The notes: generated by a model not told the origin, from the sequence alone. DNA of 64,000 nt from Phycisphaeraceae bacterium (GCA_026126305.1 JAHCJI010000007.1:62001-126000), one strand, 5' to 3'. Numbered from the stretch's first letter, positions 43,571-53,235 are shown. Made by a program: numbers and translations.

Positions 43571-45367
43571 ATGGCATCTTCGCTCTTGAATCGGTGGAAC
43601 AACCTCGGCCTTGGCGTCCGCATCGTGTCCACATGCGCAGTGGTGATCGTCGGTGTCGTGGCGATCAACTACTACGTGTTCTCGGACCGCTACAGGAATG
43701 ATGTACAAGAAGAACTGATGATGCGTGCCGCGGCCTTCAGCGCCGTGGCCGACGAGACCAAGGACCACGTGGGCATGTTGCACGGCGTTGGTGCCTTTGA
43801 TACCGAGCGGTTGCTCAGCGAAGCTCTGGAACATGTCGCCAAGGGCGGCAGTTACCGGGACACGGACTTCTTCAACGTGATCCCCGTGGTGGCGGGCTGG
43901 ACCGCCGCCGAGGAGGCCGCGCAAAAGGAAGGCCTGAACTTCCACATTTACGCCTACAACGCTCGCAACAAGGATCATGAGCCCGCGCGGGACAGTTTCG
44001 TGGGCACCATGCTGACGGAACTGACCCAGCAGGTCAAGGCGGGCGGGCCGACAACGATGGGCCGAGTCAACACCGAGACCAACACGCTGCATTACATGCG
44101 CGCCATCCTGCTCGACGAGAGTTGCATGATGTGCCACGGCGACCCCAAGAAGTACGGCAAGCCCGACGCCAGCGGCGTCATCACGGGCAAGGATCCGCTC
44201 GGGTTTACGATGGAAAGCTGGAAGCCAGGCGACATGCACGGGGTGTATGAGGTGGCCATGCCCCTGGACACGCTCGATGCCCGGACGGCGGGCTTCATCA
44301 AGTTCGGTTTGATGATTACGGTTCCACTGGTGGCGGTCGCGTTGGGCTGCTTCGCGTTCATGCTCAACCGCATGTTCGGCCGGCCGGTCAACGCGATGAT
44401 CGCGCGGATCCGCGACATCGCCGAGGGCGAGGGCGACCTGACCCAGCGACTGAACCTGGAGCGTCAGGACGAGATTGGCCGCCTGGGCCACTGGTTCGAT
44501 AAGTTCGTCGAGAACATCCACACGATCATCGCCGACGTTCGCCGGGCCACCGAGAGCGTGGCGGGGGCTTCGACGGAGATCGCCGCCAACAGCGACCAGA
44601 TGGCACGCGGTCTGGCCGACCAGCAGCGCGAGGTGGGCCAGGTGCGCGTCGCGATGGAAGAAATGACCTCGAGCGTCGAGGAGGTCGCACGTCGCAGCAT
44701 CGATGCACGCACCGCGGCCGAGCAGGCGGGGAAAGATGCCTTGGCCGGTGGCGAGGTGGTTGGTAGCAGTGTCGAGCAGATCAAGGCCATCAGCCAGCGC
44801 GTGAACGAGAGCGCCCACTCGGTCTCCGAATTGGGCCGCAAGGGTGAGCGCATCGGCGAGATCATCAGCGTCATCAACGACATCGCCGACCAGACCAACC
44901 TGCTGGCGCTCAACGCGGCCATCGAGGCGGCCCGCGCGGGCGAGCACGGCCGTGGTTTCGCCGTCGTCGCCGACGAGGTCCGCAAGTTGGCCGAGCGGAC
45001 GACGGTGGCCACCGAAGAGGTCGCCAGCAGCGTGCGTGAGATCCAGGAAGAGACCCGCATCGCGGTGGATCGGATGGAAGCTGGCCGGGCCGACGTTGAG
45101 CGCGGGGTAGAGCTGAGCCACAAGGCGGGCGAGGCGCTGGGACGCATCGTCGAGGCCAGCCGAAACCTGGGCTCGATGGTCGATTCGATCGCGGGCGCCA
45201 CCGAGGAGCAGGCCAGCACAAGCCGGCACATCAGCGAGAGCGCCGAGTCCATCGACGCCATCACGCAGCAGAGCAGCAGCGGGGCCAGCCAAGCCTCCGA
45301 GGCCGCCGCCCATCTGTCCGATCAGGCCGAACGCCTGAAGGAACTGGTGGGGCGTTTCAAGCTGTAA
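43571..45367 (+). CDS. Methyl-accepting chemotaxis protein with a haem-motif (Tll0287/DUF3365-like) sensor domain
   Basis: 598 residues. TM1 at ~17-38 and TM2 at ~240-262 enclose a ~200-residue periplasmic domain with the DUF3365 pattern: [24 protein letters not shown] segment and [20 protein letters not shown], containing CxxCH, a c-type haem attachment motif. A HAMP domain ([20 protein letters not shown]) and the MCP signalling domain follow, with hairpin tip [20 protein letters not shown] and [20 protein letters not shown]. Likely a redox, gas or small-ligand sensor passing signals to CheA. No che genes are nearby. A terminator lies 65 bp after the stop. Confidence 0.93.
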   Translation: MASSLLNRWNNLGLGVRIVSTCAVVIVGVVAINYYVFSDRYRNDVQEELMMRAAAFSAVADETKDHVGMLHGVGAFDTERLLSEALEHVAKGGSYRDTDFFNVIPVVAGWTAAEEAAQKEGLNFHIYAYNARNKDHEPARDSFVGTMLTELTQQVKAGGPTTMGRVNTETNTLHYMRAILLDESCMMCHGDPKKYGKPDASGVITGKDPLGFTMESWKPGDMHGVYEVAMPLDTLDARTAGFIKFGLMITVPLVAVALGCFAFMLNRMFGRPVNAMIARIRDIAEGEGDLTQRLNLERQDEIGRLGHWFDKFVENIHTIIADVRRATESVAGASTEIAANSDQMARGLADQQREVGQVRVAMEEMTSSVEEVARRSIDARTAAEQAGKDALAGGEVVGSSVEQIKAISQRVNESAHSVSELGRKGERIGEIISVINDIADQTNLLALNAAIEAARAGEHGRGFAVVADEVRKLAERTTVATEEVASSVREIQEETRIAVDRMEAGRADVERGVELSHKAGEALGRIVEASRNLGSMVDSIAGATEEQASTSRHISESAESIDAITQQSSSGASQASEAAAHLSDQAERLKELVGRFKL

Positions 45368-45431
45368 GACTTACGGACCCGTCGCTCCCCCTGCGATGGT
45401 TCCGGTTCCGAAGAACGCTTGCCCCAACGAG

Positions 45432-45456
45432 CCCACGTCTCACGACGTGGGTTTTT
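45432..45456 (+). terminator. Rho-independent terminator after the chemoreceptor gene
   Basis: CCCACGTC-TCAC-GACGTGGG, an 8-bp perfect stem with 4-base loop, followed by TTTTT. Confidence 0.88.
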
Positions 45457-45520
45457 GTATTTGCCAGCGCCCGAGCACGCCAAGTCTGACGGCGTGGGCT
45501 TGCACCGCGATGCACAGAGG

Positions 45521-45805
45521 TCACCCGCGGGCCAGGCGGCGGGCCCTCATGCGGTTGCGCTTGGCGATGATGGTCAGGAACAGGCCCACAGCGGCGACGG
45601 GCGCGCCCGCGAACCCGACGATGGCCCAGCGCAGCATCTCGTCAGCGGCGGCCTTCTCGGGCTCGGCCGTAGTGGCGGCGTCGGCCATCGGGTCGGCCGC
45701 GAGATCGTGATAAATGCCCACGAAACTCTGCGCGGCCAGTCCCAGTCCCAGGATCATGATGCCAAGGCCCGCCAACAGGACGATCCAGCCCAAGAGTCTG
45801 AGCAT
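45521..45805 (-). CDS. Small two-helix membrane protein
   Basis: 94 residues. ATG 45805 is chosen because GGGAG lies 7 bases upstream; a GTG directly before it is the alternative. Helix 1 is LLGWIVLLAGLGIMILGLGL, helix 2 is WAIVGFAGAPVAAVGLFLTI, and the end is basic (KRNRMRARRLARG). The start shares a base with the stop of the preceding gene. Family not recognised; likely part of a three-gene unit with the ABC-F gene. Confidence 0.7.
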   Translation of the reverse strand: MLRLLGWIVLLAGLGIMILGLGLAAQSFVGIYHDLAADPMADAATTAEPEKAAADEMLRWAIVGFAGAPVAAVGLFLTIIAKRNRMRARRLARG

Positions 45806-46083
45806 CACAACGCTCCCTTCGATGGTTTGGAGAAGGCCAGACCGATGATACCGGCGATGGCGATGGCAACGCCCACCAGGCTGGCCAGCGCGCTCACCCC
45901 CAGCGTCGCGATGGCCATCGGGCGGATCTCGTCGATGGGCAGCCGAGCCGCCCGGGCGGCGCTGACGCCCGCGGACACGAGCCCGATGAGCCCCAGCAGC
46001 AGCCAGGGCGTGATGACGATCAGTACGCCCAGCTTGATGCGCTGGGTGTGCTTGCGGCGTGTGTTGGTGCTTGCGTCAGACAC
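45805..46083 (-). CDS. Small two-helix membrane protein
   Basis: 92 residues from GTG 46083, which overlaps the 3' end of the ABC-F gene. A charged N-terminus (STNTRRKHTQRIK) precedes helix 1 (LGVLIVITPWLLLGLIGLVS) and helix 2 (IATLGVSALASLVGVAIAIA). Stop and next start overlap (TGATG). No family recognised. Confidence 0.68.
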   Translation of the reverse strand: MSDASTNTRRKHTQRIKLGVLIVITPWLLLGLIGLVSAGVSAARAARLPIDEIRPMAIATLGVSALASLVGVAIAIAGIIGLAFSKPSKGAL

Positions 46084-48052
46084 GTCCCAGCCACTCCGTT
46101 TCCAGGGCGTCCAGTTCGGCCTTGAGATCATCGCGCCGTGCGGTGAGTTCGGCGGCCTTGATGGCGTCCTTCCAGATATCGGGGTCGTCCAGTTTGGCGT
46201 CGATGCGTTCGACTTGGCCTTCGAGTTCCTGGATGCGCTCTTCGAGGGCTTCGACGGGCATCCACGAGAACTTGCTCTTGGCAGCCTTGGGCTTGGGGGC
46301 GGGCGCTTGGGGCGGTGGTGGGGGAGGTGCCACACGCCTCAGGGGCTCGGGTGCTGTGATCGCGTGGCTTTGTCCGTTGAGCCACTCGCTCCAGCCGCCC
46401 AGGTGCAGGCTTACGTTGCCCTTGCCGTCGAAGACGATGAGGTGGTCGCAGACGGCGTCGATGAGCGTGCGGTCGTGGCTGACGACGATGAGCGTGCCGT
46501 CGAAGGTGCCACCCTTTTTGCCTTCACTGCGTGCGAGCATGGCCTCCAGGCGTTCGGCACTGGGGATGTCCAGGTGGTTGGTAGGCTCGTCGAGCACCAG
46601 CACGTTGCGGGCGCACGCGAGCAGTCCGGCCAGGGCAGCGCGGGCACGCTCGCCGCCGGACATGTCGCCCAAGAGCGCCTCCTGCCGATCTCCCGAGAAG
46701 AGGAAGGCACCCGCCAGGTCGCGGGCCTCTTGCTCGTTGAGGAGTTTGGGCTTGTCCGGGCCCTCCTCGGCCTCGGCCAGCCGCGCCACGACGCGCTGGA
46801 TGTGGCGTGGCACGGTGGTCATGGGGTCCATGTCGCTACGGCTCTGGCTGAAGTAACCCACCTTGAGGCCCGCGCCGAGCTTCACCTCGCCGGCGGTTGG
46901 GGCACGTTTCTTGAGCAGGCACTCGACCAGCGTGCTCTTGCCCGCGCCGTTGGGGCCTACGACGCCCCAGCGTTCGCCGCGGGAGATGGTGATGTCCAGG
47001 TTCTCGAAGAGGGTGAGCGTGGAGCCGTCCTCGCGCGGGAATCGCATGGTCAGGCCCGAGGCCTTCGCGACGATGTCGCCGGTGCGCGGGGCGGGGGGCA
47101 GGCTGGGCTCGAAGACGGCAAGTTCGACGGGCCTCTCGAGCGTGGAAGTTTCGCGGGCGCGGTCGAGGCGGCTCTCGCGCCCCTTGGCCTGCTTGGCGCG
47201 CTGGCCCGCCCGGTACTTGTCGATAAAGGCCTGCTCCTGGCGGAACTTGGTCTGTTGGCGTTCCCAGGCCTCCAGTTGGGTGCGAAGGCGGTCGGCCCGC
47301 AGCGTGCGGAAGGCGGTGTATCCGCCGGGGTAGCTGATGACCCGCCCACGTTCGATCTCGACCACGCGCTGGGCCACGCGCGTGAGCACCGAGCGATCGT
47401 GCGCGATGAGCACCACCGCGCCCTTGAAGGTGTCGACCAGAAAGTCCTCGAGCCAGATTCGGCCGTGCACGTCCAGGTGGTTGGTGGGCTCGTCCATGAG
47501 CAGCACGTCGGGCTCGGTGAGCAGTGCGCGGGCCAACGCCAGGCGGGCCTTCTGCCCGCCGCTGAGTTTCTCCACGGGCAGCTCGAACTGGGCGTCGGTC
47601 AGGCCAAGCCCGTGCAGCACGGAGTCGATGCGGTGGTCGACGGCGTACCCGCCGGCGGCTTGGATGCGGGCCTCGAGCCGGGCCTGATCGGCCAGGAGCT
47701 TCTCCAGCGCGGGCCCGGCGGCGTCGGCGAGCTTGTGGAAGGTGTCCTCGAGTTGGCGGTGCAGGGCGGCCAGGTCGGCAAAGGCCCCCGCGGCGTGCTG
47801 GCGGAGGGTGACCCCCGGCTCGATGGCAGGATCCTGGGCGAGGTAGGCCACCTTCGAGCCGCGCTGGAGGCTGACCTCGCCCGCGTCGGGCTTCTGGACG
47901 CCGGCCATGATCTTCAGCAGGCTGCTCTTGCCGGTGCCGTTGGGCCCCACGATGGCCACTCGCTCACGCGACTCAACGGTCAGCGTACACCCTCGGAGGA
48001 TGATGTCGTCGCCGTAGGAGAGTTCGAGATTGGTGACAGCCAGGACGGGCAC
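46076..48052 (-). CDS. ABC-F family ATPase
   Basis: 658 residues, two ABC modules and no membrane segment. Module 1: Walker A IVGPNGTGKSSLLKIMAG (~34-51), signature KLSGGQKARLALARALL, Walker B DVLLMDEPTNHLDV. Then the ABC-F interdomain helices (~240-300, ERQQTKFRQEQAFIDKYRAG). Module 2: VVGPNGAGKSTLVECLL, signature MSGGERARAALAGLLA, LVLDEPTNHLDIPSAE. The Lys/Pro-rich linker and C-terminal coiled coil (EERIQELEGQVERIDAKLDD) recall Uup/YdiF. ABC-F proteins act on ribosomes, not transport. It opens a unit with two small membrane proteins. Confidence 0.92.
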   Translation of the reverse strand: MPVLAVTNLELSYGDDIILRGCTLTVESRERVAIVGPNGTGKSSLLKIMAGVQKPDAGEVSLQRGSKVAYLAQDPAIEPGVTLRQHAAGAFADLAALHRQLEDTFHKLADAAGPALEKLLADQARLEARIQAAGGYAVDHRIDSVLHGLGLTDAQFELPVEKLSGGQKARLALARALLTEPDVLLMDEPTNHLDVHGRIWLEDFLVDTFKGAVVLIAHDRSVLTRVAQRVVEIERGRVISYPGGYTAFRTLRADRLRTQLEAWERQQTKFRQEQAFIDKYRAGQRAKQAKGRESRLDRARETSTLERPVELAVFEPSLPPAPRTGDIVAKASGLTMRFPREDGSTLTLFENLDITISRGERWGVVGPNGAGKSTLVECLLKKRAPTAGEVKLGAGLKVGYFSQSRSDMDPMTTVPRHIQRVVARLAEAEEGPDKPKLLNEQEARDLAGAFLFSGDRQEALLGDMSGGERARAALAGLLACARNVLVLDEPTNHLDIPSAERLEAMLARSEGKKGGTFDGTLIVVSHDRTLIDAVCDHLIVFDGKGNVSLHLGGWSEWLNGQSHAITAPEPLRRVAPPPPPPQAPAPKPKAAKSKFSWMPVEALEERIQELEGQVERIDAKLDDPDIWKDAIKAAELTARRDDLKAELDALETEWLGRV

Positions 48053-48088
48053 GGAGAGATCGTAGAGGCCTGGAAAGAGCCTTGGTGC

Positions 48089-48547
48089 TCAGCCGCGTTC
48101 CTGATCCTTCAGAAGGCTGTAGATTTCTTCGGGCGTGCCCGCGGCATAGATACGGTCGCGAAAGTCGTCCATGGTCATCAGGCGGCTGATGCGGGCCAGG
48201 GCCTGGATATGGTCGCTGGTGCGATCGGGCGGGCTGGCCAAGAGAACGATCAGGCGAACGGGCTGGCCGTCGATGGCCTCGAACTCGATGGGGCTGGTCG
48301 GCTTGCCGATGGCCATGGCCAGCCCGGCGAGCCCCTCACACTTGCCGTGCGGGATGGCAAGCCCGTGCCCGATGCCGGTGGTTCGGGTCTGCTCGCGGGC
48401 CCAGACGGCGTCTTTCAGTGCCTGGGGGTTGTTGACGCGATCGAGGCTGGCCAGAAGATCGACCAGTTCATTGATCACGGCGCGTTTTTCGGTCGACTCC
48501 AGCGGTGCCTTGATGCACTGCGGAGCCAGGATGTCCAGCAATTTCAT
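48089..48547 (-). CDS. PTS EIIA-type protein, PtsN-like
   Basis: 152 residues from ATG 48547. The PTS EIIA type 2 fold has the phospho-His in GIGHGLAIPHGKCEGL (~59-74), preceded by LKDAVWAREQTRTTGI and followed by ID..PVRLIVLLASPPD and HIQALARISRLM. Nitrogen-PTS EIIA proteins regulate K+ and N/C balance rather than sugar import. No other PTS gene is visible. Confidence 0.9.
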   Translation of the reverse strand: MKLLDILAPQCIKAPLESTEKRAVINELVDLLASLDRVNNPQALKDAVWAREQTRTTGIGHGLAIPHGKCEGLAGLAMAIGKPTSPIEFEAIDGQPVRLIVLLASPPDRTSDHIQALARISRLMTMDDFRDRIYAAGTPEEIYSLLKDQERG

Positions 48548-48661
48548 AACGCCCCGCTCCACCCTTCGCACACTTGCCCGGCCCCATGGGGGGCGAGGGC
48601 TTGAGTTTTACGTGGGGCCACTGTAGCCCCCTTGGGATCGACCCTATCGGCCCGCTGGGGC

Positions 48662-50125
48662 TCACTCCGCCATCGGCACCGCAAGCAAGGCGGCGTATCC
48701 GCCATCGCGATAGCACCGGGCCGGCTCGCCCGGCAGGCCTGCGGGCATCGTGGCAGCCTCGGCCAAAACCTCGATACCGGCCGCTTCCCGGGCCCAAGTG
48801 GCGATGTCCTGGTTCTCTTCCTTGTCGATGCTGCAAGTGGAGTACAGCACCCGACCTCCCGGGGCCAGCAGGGCCTTGCCCTGGAGCAGCAGTTCGCGCT
48901 GCAACGCGGCCAGCCGGTCGAGTTGCTCGGGACCCAGACGGTACCGGGCTTCGGGCCTTCGTGGCAGCACGCCCGAGTTGCTGCAAGGCACGTCCAGCAG
49001 CACCAGATCGGCTCTGCCCCGAGCCGCGCGGCACACCTCCTTGAAGGCCAGCACGTGGGTGCGTTCGTCCTTCTGGAAGACCCGCCGCAGGCCGCGTGCC
49101 CGGGCTTCGTTGGTGTCGCAGGCGTAGACCGTCGCCTCGTGGAAGAGTGCCCGCAACTGCCTGGTCTTGGTGCCCAGCCCCGCGCACAGGTCGACGATGG
49201 TCTGCGGGCGTGGCTCCAACTCGCGCACCAGGTCCAGGGCCGAGGCCGAGGCCGCGTCCTGGACCCAGAGATCGCCGCGCCCTTGCAGGATTTCTCTCGG
49301 GCTGGCACCCTGGGGCCTCAGGACGACGTGGCCCGCCCGTTCGTGCGGTTCGAGGCTCTGGCCGGGCGGGGCCACCACCTCGGCGGTAGCGTGGGCCGTG
49401 TTCAGGACCACCGGCGCCTGGGTCAGCGTGTGCAATGCCTGCTCGATGGCGGCCGCCTCGCCATGCCGGGCGATCCATCGCTCCACCAGCCAACGCGGGT
49501 TTCCCGTGGCCCCTTCGAGCCAGCCGGTCGTGTCGGTGGGCAAGGCCGTTCGCGTGAGTTGGATCGCACGCCCATCGGCCAGGGGCAGGCGATCGGCCTT
49601 GCCCACGTGCCCGGTCGCGGGTCCATCGATCATCACCGGGCGTCCCTGGTCGTCCCGGGCGATGCCCTCGGACACACGACGGAGCACGGCGTTGACCAGC
49701 CCCGTGGCGTTGGGCTTGCCGGCCTTGCGGGTCCATTGCACGGCCTCGTGGATGGCCGCGTGCGGGGGGATGCGGTCGAGCAGCAGCAACTGGGCCGCCC
49801 CGGCCAGCAAGGCCGCACGGATGGTGCTGTCCAGTTCCCGCATGGGTCGGCTGCTGAGCGGGGCCAGGATGGCTTCGAGTGTGATCCACCGGCGCATGAC
49901 CGCGTCATGGATGGCGTGGGCCAGGGCCGCCTCGCGTCCGGCCCCTTGCCCCTGGATGGCGCTGGTATCCAGCGGTTCCAGGCCCAGGTCTGGGTAGCGG
50001 TGGGCCTCTTCGCGCAGGCGCTGGTGGGCCACGTCTCGGGCCGAGACCGGGGCGCTTGGGTGTGGACGGGCGTGTCGTTGGGGCCGGGGTGCTCGTGGGG
50101 GTCGTGGGGGTGTCAAGGCAGCCAT
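48662..50125 (-). CDS. rsmB: 16S rRNA m5C967 methyltransferase RsmB
   Basis: 487 residues from ATG 50125. The N-terminal NusB-like domain (~30-165: STIRAALLAGAAQLLLLDRI then PPHAAIHEAVQWTRK and GLVNAVLRRV) and the C-terminal RsmB/NOP catalytic domain are both complete. Motif I is IVDLCAGLGTKTRQL, motif IV VLLDVPCSNSGVLPRRPEAR, motif VI LYSTCSIDKEEN; the Cys in PCS and in STCS are the two catalytic residues. Uses SAM to methylate 16S rRNA. The upstream in-frame extension to 51784 is antisense to the next gene and is rejected. Confidence 0.93.
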   Translation of the reverse strand: MAALTPPRPPRAPRPQRHARPHPSAPVSARDVAHQRLREEAHRYPDLGLEPLDTSAIQGQGAGREAALAHAIHDAVMRRWITLEAILAPLSSRPMRELDSTIRAALLAGAAQLLLLDRIPPHAAIHEAVQWTRKAGKPNATGLVNAVLRRVSEGIARDDQGRPVMIDGPATGHVGKADRLPLADGRAIQLTRTALPTDTTGWLEGATGNPRWLVERWIARHGEAAAIEQALHTLTQAPVVLNTAHATAEVVAPPGQSLEPHERAGHVVLRPQGASPREILQGRGDLWVQDAASASALDLVRELEPRPQTIVDLCAGLGTKTRQLRALFHEATVYACDTNEARARGLRRVFQKDERTHVLAFKEVCRAARGRADLVLLDVPCSNSGVLPRRPEARYRLGPEQLDRLAALQRELLLQGKALLAPGGRVLYSTCSIDKEENQDIATWAREAAGIEVLAEAATMPAGLPGEPARCYRDGGYAALLAVPMAE

Positions 50126-50224
50126 CGTAGGGGCGTTGGGCCGGTCGGGGTACGATCGCACGTGCCCGAATCGGCCCGCGACAAGCCGCCCTTGCCAAGG
50201 CCACGGCGCCGCATCCTGGGCACG

Positions 50225-51778
50225 ATGCGCATCCGCAAGAAGCTCATCGTGCTGCACACGACCTTCTCGCTGGGCCTTGCGGCGCTGATGTTCTTCCTGT
50301 TGCGTCCGGCCATCCAGGACCTGGTCCGCCAGGCCGAGGCCGAGGACGCCGCCTACGTGCTGGGCACGCTGGACGTTGCATCGCTGAGCGAGGGCCAGCC
50401 CCGGGGCCAGCGCGAGATCGCCTCGGGCATCGTGCTGCGCTGGGGTGCGGCCGCCGATCTCAACCTCAGCCCCCGTGCGATCGCCAGCCTCCAGCGAGCG
50501 GGCGACGCGGCGGTGCCCCTGCCCCACGGTGGCGGCGGGCAAGGGGGGCGACGCGGCGGGCCGCCCGGATCGGCGGGGATCGCCCTGCCGCACGTCTCCG
50601 GCGGGGTGTACTACGTGCTGGATCGCCGGCTCGGTGGCGTGCGTGCCAGCGTCCTGCGGCTGGACCTGCTGCTGTTGCTCTCCATGCTGGCGGTCTACTT
50701 CCTGATCGCCGCCGCGCTGGAGATCTTTGTCCTGCCCCGGCACGTGTACCGGCCCATCGGCCGGCTCTTGCGCGCCGACCTGGCGGTGCAGCAGGGAGAT
50801 CGTTCGAGAGAGCTGATCGACCCGCGCTTCATGCCCCAGGACGAGTTGGGCGAGATCATGCGCAGCCGCAACCGTTCCATCGCGGCCCTGCGTCGCAACG
50901 AGGCGGAGCTGGCCCGCACGCTGGCAGAGCTCGAACGCGTGGCGGGAGATCTCAAGCGCAAGAACCACCTCCTGGAAAACGCCCGCCGCAACCTGGCCGA
51001 CGCCGACCGCCTGGCGAGCCTGGGCATGCTCAGCGCGGGCGTCGCGCACGAGATCAACACCCCCCTGGCCGTGCTCAAGGGCCTGGTCGTCGAGATGCAG
51101 GAAAGGCCCGACCGGCCGCTGCCCGCGGCCCGTGCCGCCCTGATGCGCCGCGTGGTCGATCGCCTCGAGCGCCTGGGCGAGGGGCTGCTGGACTTTGCCC
51201 GCGTCCGCACGCCGCGGATTGCGCCGGTGCTGGTGGCGGACCTGGTCGCGCGGGCCCTGGAACTGCTGCGACTGGACGACCCGGTGCGCCGCGTCCGCGT
51301 GGACGTGCGGATCTTCCCGGGCCTGACGGTGCCCTGCGACGGCGACCGCATCGTGCAGGTCCTGGTGAACCTCGTCCGCAACGCCGCCGAGGCGCTGCTC
51401 GAGAGTTCCTCGGCCGATCCCACCATCACCATCGCGGCCGAATCGATCGTGCGCGAGGGCTCGACGTGGGTGGGCCTGACCATCGCCGACAACGGGCCGG
51501 GCATCGCCCCCGAGGTGCTGGCCACGCTGTTCGACCCCTTCGTCAGCACGCGCCTGGACGCCAAGGGCACGGGCCTGGGCCTGGCCGTGGCCGAGGGCAT
51601 CGTCCGCGAGCACGGGGGCGTGCTCATCGCCCGCAACCGCGAGGCCCACGCCCCCGGGCCGGGCCCAAAGGGCGCCGAGTTCGAGGTGCTGCTGCCCGAC
51701 TTCGGGCCCGGCCGCGCACCCATCGACGCCCCGATGTCTGCCGGGCCCGCGACGCCCGGGCCCGGCGGCGCGGGCTGA
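50225..51778 (+). CDS. Sensor histidine kinase
   Basis: 517 residues from ATG 50225 (MRIRKKLIVLHTTFSLGLAA); a GTG at 50162 is possible. Two membrane helices (~10-26 and ~143-165) enclose a ~115-residue periplasmic loop with a Gly-rich insert. A HAMP-like region and a coiled coil (NEAELARTLAELERVAGDLK) precede HisKA with phospho-His in LGMLSAGVAHEINTPLAVLK. HATPase motifs: N box LVNLVRNAAEALLE, G1 IADNGPGIAPE, F FDPFVSTR, G2 KGTGLGLAVAEGI. No response regulator is adjacent. Divergent from rsmB, about 100 bp apart. Confidence 0.92.
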   Translation: MRIRKKLIVLHTTFSLGLAALMFFLLRPAIQDLVRQAEAEDAAYVLGTLDVASLSEGQPRGQREIASGIVLRWGAAADLNLSPRAIASLQRAGDAAVPLPHGGGGQGGRRGGPPGSAGIALPHVSGGVYYVLDRRLGGVRASVLRLDLLLLLSMLAVYFLIAAALEIFVLPRHVYRPIGRLLRADLAVQQGDRSRELIDPRFMPQDELGEIMRSRNRSIAALRRNEAELARTLAELERVAGDLKRKNHLLENARRNLADADRLASLGMLSAGVAHEINTPLAVLKGLVVEMQERPDRPLPAARAALMRRVVDRLERLGEGLLDFARVRTPRIAPVLVADLVARALELLRLDDPVRRVRVDVRIFPGLTVPCDGDRIVQVLVNLVRNAAEALLESSSADPTITIAAESIVREGSTWVGLTIADNGPGIAPEVLATLFDPFVSTRLDAKGTGLGLAVAEGIVREHGGVLIARNREAHAPGPGPKGAEFEVLLPDFGPGRAPIDAPMSAGPATPGPGGAG

Positions 51779-51931
51779 GGCCACCAGCCATCGCAGGTCG
51801 GGCTCGCGCGCCCGGCATTTGTTTCAACACGCGCCAAGCGGCCCGGGCCTGGGCCCGCGCACGCCCTTCCCGGCGGACGCTTGTGCCCGCGACCCGCGCA
51901 CCGGGGTTTTGCCAAGGGGCGCCGGCGAACC

Positions 51932-52948
51932 ATGCCTAAGAATGGCGTACCATCGGCTGGAGCATCCACCGGGAAGGGAGCGGGCGATGATCTGGCCGGG
52001 GCGAATCCGGACGACGCGGGCCAGCCTTTGCCGCGTGGGCACCGGCTCGACGCGCGGGCGGCCCGGCGCCTGGGGATCGACGAGGCAACCTACGAGGCGG
52101 CGACGTGGAACGCCAAACGTCAGGCCCAGGAGCAGGGCCAGCAAGCCATCCTTACCATTGTCTTTCTTGCGACTATTGCCACGGCCGTGAACAACGAATT
52201 CGATTCGAGGGCCTTTGCCATCGCCATGGGCTGCACCGTCTGCCTGCTGGCGTTGACCCTGAATGTGCGTAAGCGCCGCTGTTTCTTTGCCCTGCAACGC
52301 GCGGCCTGGCTGTCCCGGGGCCTGTGCCCGGCGTGCGGGGCATCGGTGGCGGGCCTGCCAACCCGTGAGGACGGTTGCCGCGTGTGCGCGGGGTGCCAGG
52401 CCGCCTGGAAGGTCGAGCCGGGCACGATCACGGCGCCGGTTCGACCTTGCAATCTTCCAGCCGCACCACCGGGGAACGCGGCCCGCGCTTTCTTCTATAG
52501 CCCGCCCATCGTCGACGATCGCGGGCAACCTTACACATTGCATCGCAGCATCCCCAAGCGTGCGGCCCGCGCCCAAGGCATCGACCGCCGACGCATCCGC
52601 GACGCCATGGGAACAGACATGCCAGAACTCTGGATGATGATGGGCGGCTACATGGTCTTCGTGCTCCTCTTATTATACGCCAAACGGGAAGGCCCGCTGC
52701 TGGTTCCACAAACGTTGGTCCTGTATATGGCGGTGGGCGTGCTTTTCCTTTCGCTCGTGCTGCCGTACTTCCTGCTGCGACCCTGGAGCGCCAAGGTGCG
52801 TCGATGCGCTTCGCGGCGGCTGTGCCTGTGCGCCGCGTGCGGGCGACGGCTGGACACCATCGAGCCCCAGGAAGACGGCCGCCGCGTGTGCGCAGGCTGC
52901 CAGGCGGCCTGGAAGATCGAAGCGCCTGCGTGCGCGACCCCGTCGTGA
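51932..52948 (+). CDS. Membrane protein with two tandem helix-plus-zinc-ribbon modules
   Basis: 338 residues. An internal duplication is evident. Module 1 (~1-165) has a GIDEATYEAATWNAKRQ-like segment, two helices and a zinc ribbon CPACGASVAGLP...DGCRVCAGCQAAWK. Module 2 (~170-338) has GIDRRRIRDAMG, two helices (MGGYMVFVLLLLYAKREG; VLYMAVGVLFLSLVLPYFLL) and CAACGRRLDTIEPQEDGRRV then CAGCQAAWK. Each ribbon has four Cys. Function unknown. The same ribbon end (IEPQEDGRRVC) is found in the broken gene at 57.9 kb. Followed within 25 bp by a nested-palindrome repeat. Confidence 0.8.
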   Translation: MPKNGVPSAGASTGKGAGDDLAGANPDDAGQPLPRGHRLDARAARRLGIDEATYEAATWNAKRQAQEQGQQAILTIVFLATIATAVNNEFDSRAFAIAMGCTVCLLALTLNVRKRRCFFALQRAAWLSRGLCPACGASVAGLPTREDGCRVCAGCQAAWKVEPGTITAPVRPCNLPAAPPGNAARAFFYSPPIVDDRGQPYTLHRSIPKRAARAQGIDRRRIRDAMGTDMPELWMMMGGYMVFVLLLLYAKREGPLLVPQTLVLYMAVGVLFLSLVLPYFLLRPWSAKVRRCASRRLCLCAACGRRLDTIEPQEDGRRVCAGCQAAWKIEAPACATPS

Positions 52949-52970
52949 ACGTTGCCCCCTTGGCGCAGAA

Positions 52971-53202
52971 GATCTTCAACGCAGAGGTCGCGAAGGACGC
53001 GGAGAGGTTGAAGACACCGATCTCTGAGGACAGAGTTCGCTGGCACGAACAGAGCATCCCTCATCCGGCCTCTGTGTCTCGGTGCCTCTGTGGTCATCTT
53101 CTCTTCGATTGAAGAAGGAAGATAACCACAGAGACACAGAAGCACAGAGAAAGAATGAAAAGTATTTCTTCCTTCGCGCCCTCCGCGCCCTCCGCGTTCA
53201 AC
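52971..53202. repeat. Nested-palindrome repeat, copy A
   Basis: Outer arms: AACGCAGAGGTCGCGAAGGA...and CCTTCGCGCCCTCCGCG...GTT. Inner arms: CTCTGTGTCTCGGTGCCTCT-GTGG and CCACAGAGACACAGAAGCAC-AGAG, around a short loop with GAAGA/TCTTC. Between outer and inner arms on the left lies a conserved spacer (TTGAAGACACCGATCTCTGA and on to GAGCATCCCTCATCC). Full-length reference copy. Confidence 0.92.
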
Positions 53203-53235
53203 CATCTCCTCCCAAGCGAAGCCCCCGCCCCTTGC

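Noticed and set aside
43448..45313. 621-codon open frame on the minus strand
   Set aside because: Antisense to the chemoreceptor; only GC-skewed filler sequence.
45419..48604. About 1060-codon open frame on the plus strand
   Set aside because: It is antisense to the ABC-F, PtsN-like and small membrane genes, all of which have clear motifs on the minus strand.
48632..50224. 530-codon N-terminal extension of the sensor kinase
   Set aside because: It lies antisense to rsmB and lacks any domain.
50126..51784. 550-codon N-terminal extension of rsmB
   Set aside because: It is antisense to a sensor kinase with complete HisKA/HATPase motifs; RsmB has normal length from 50125.
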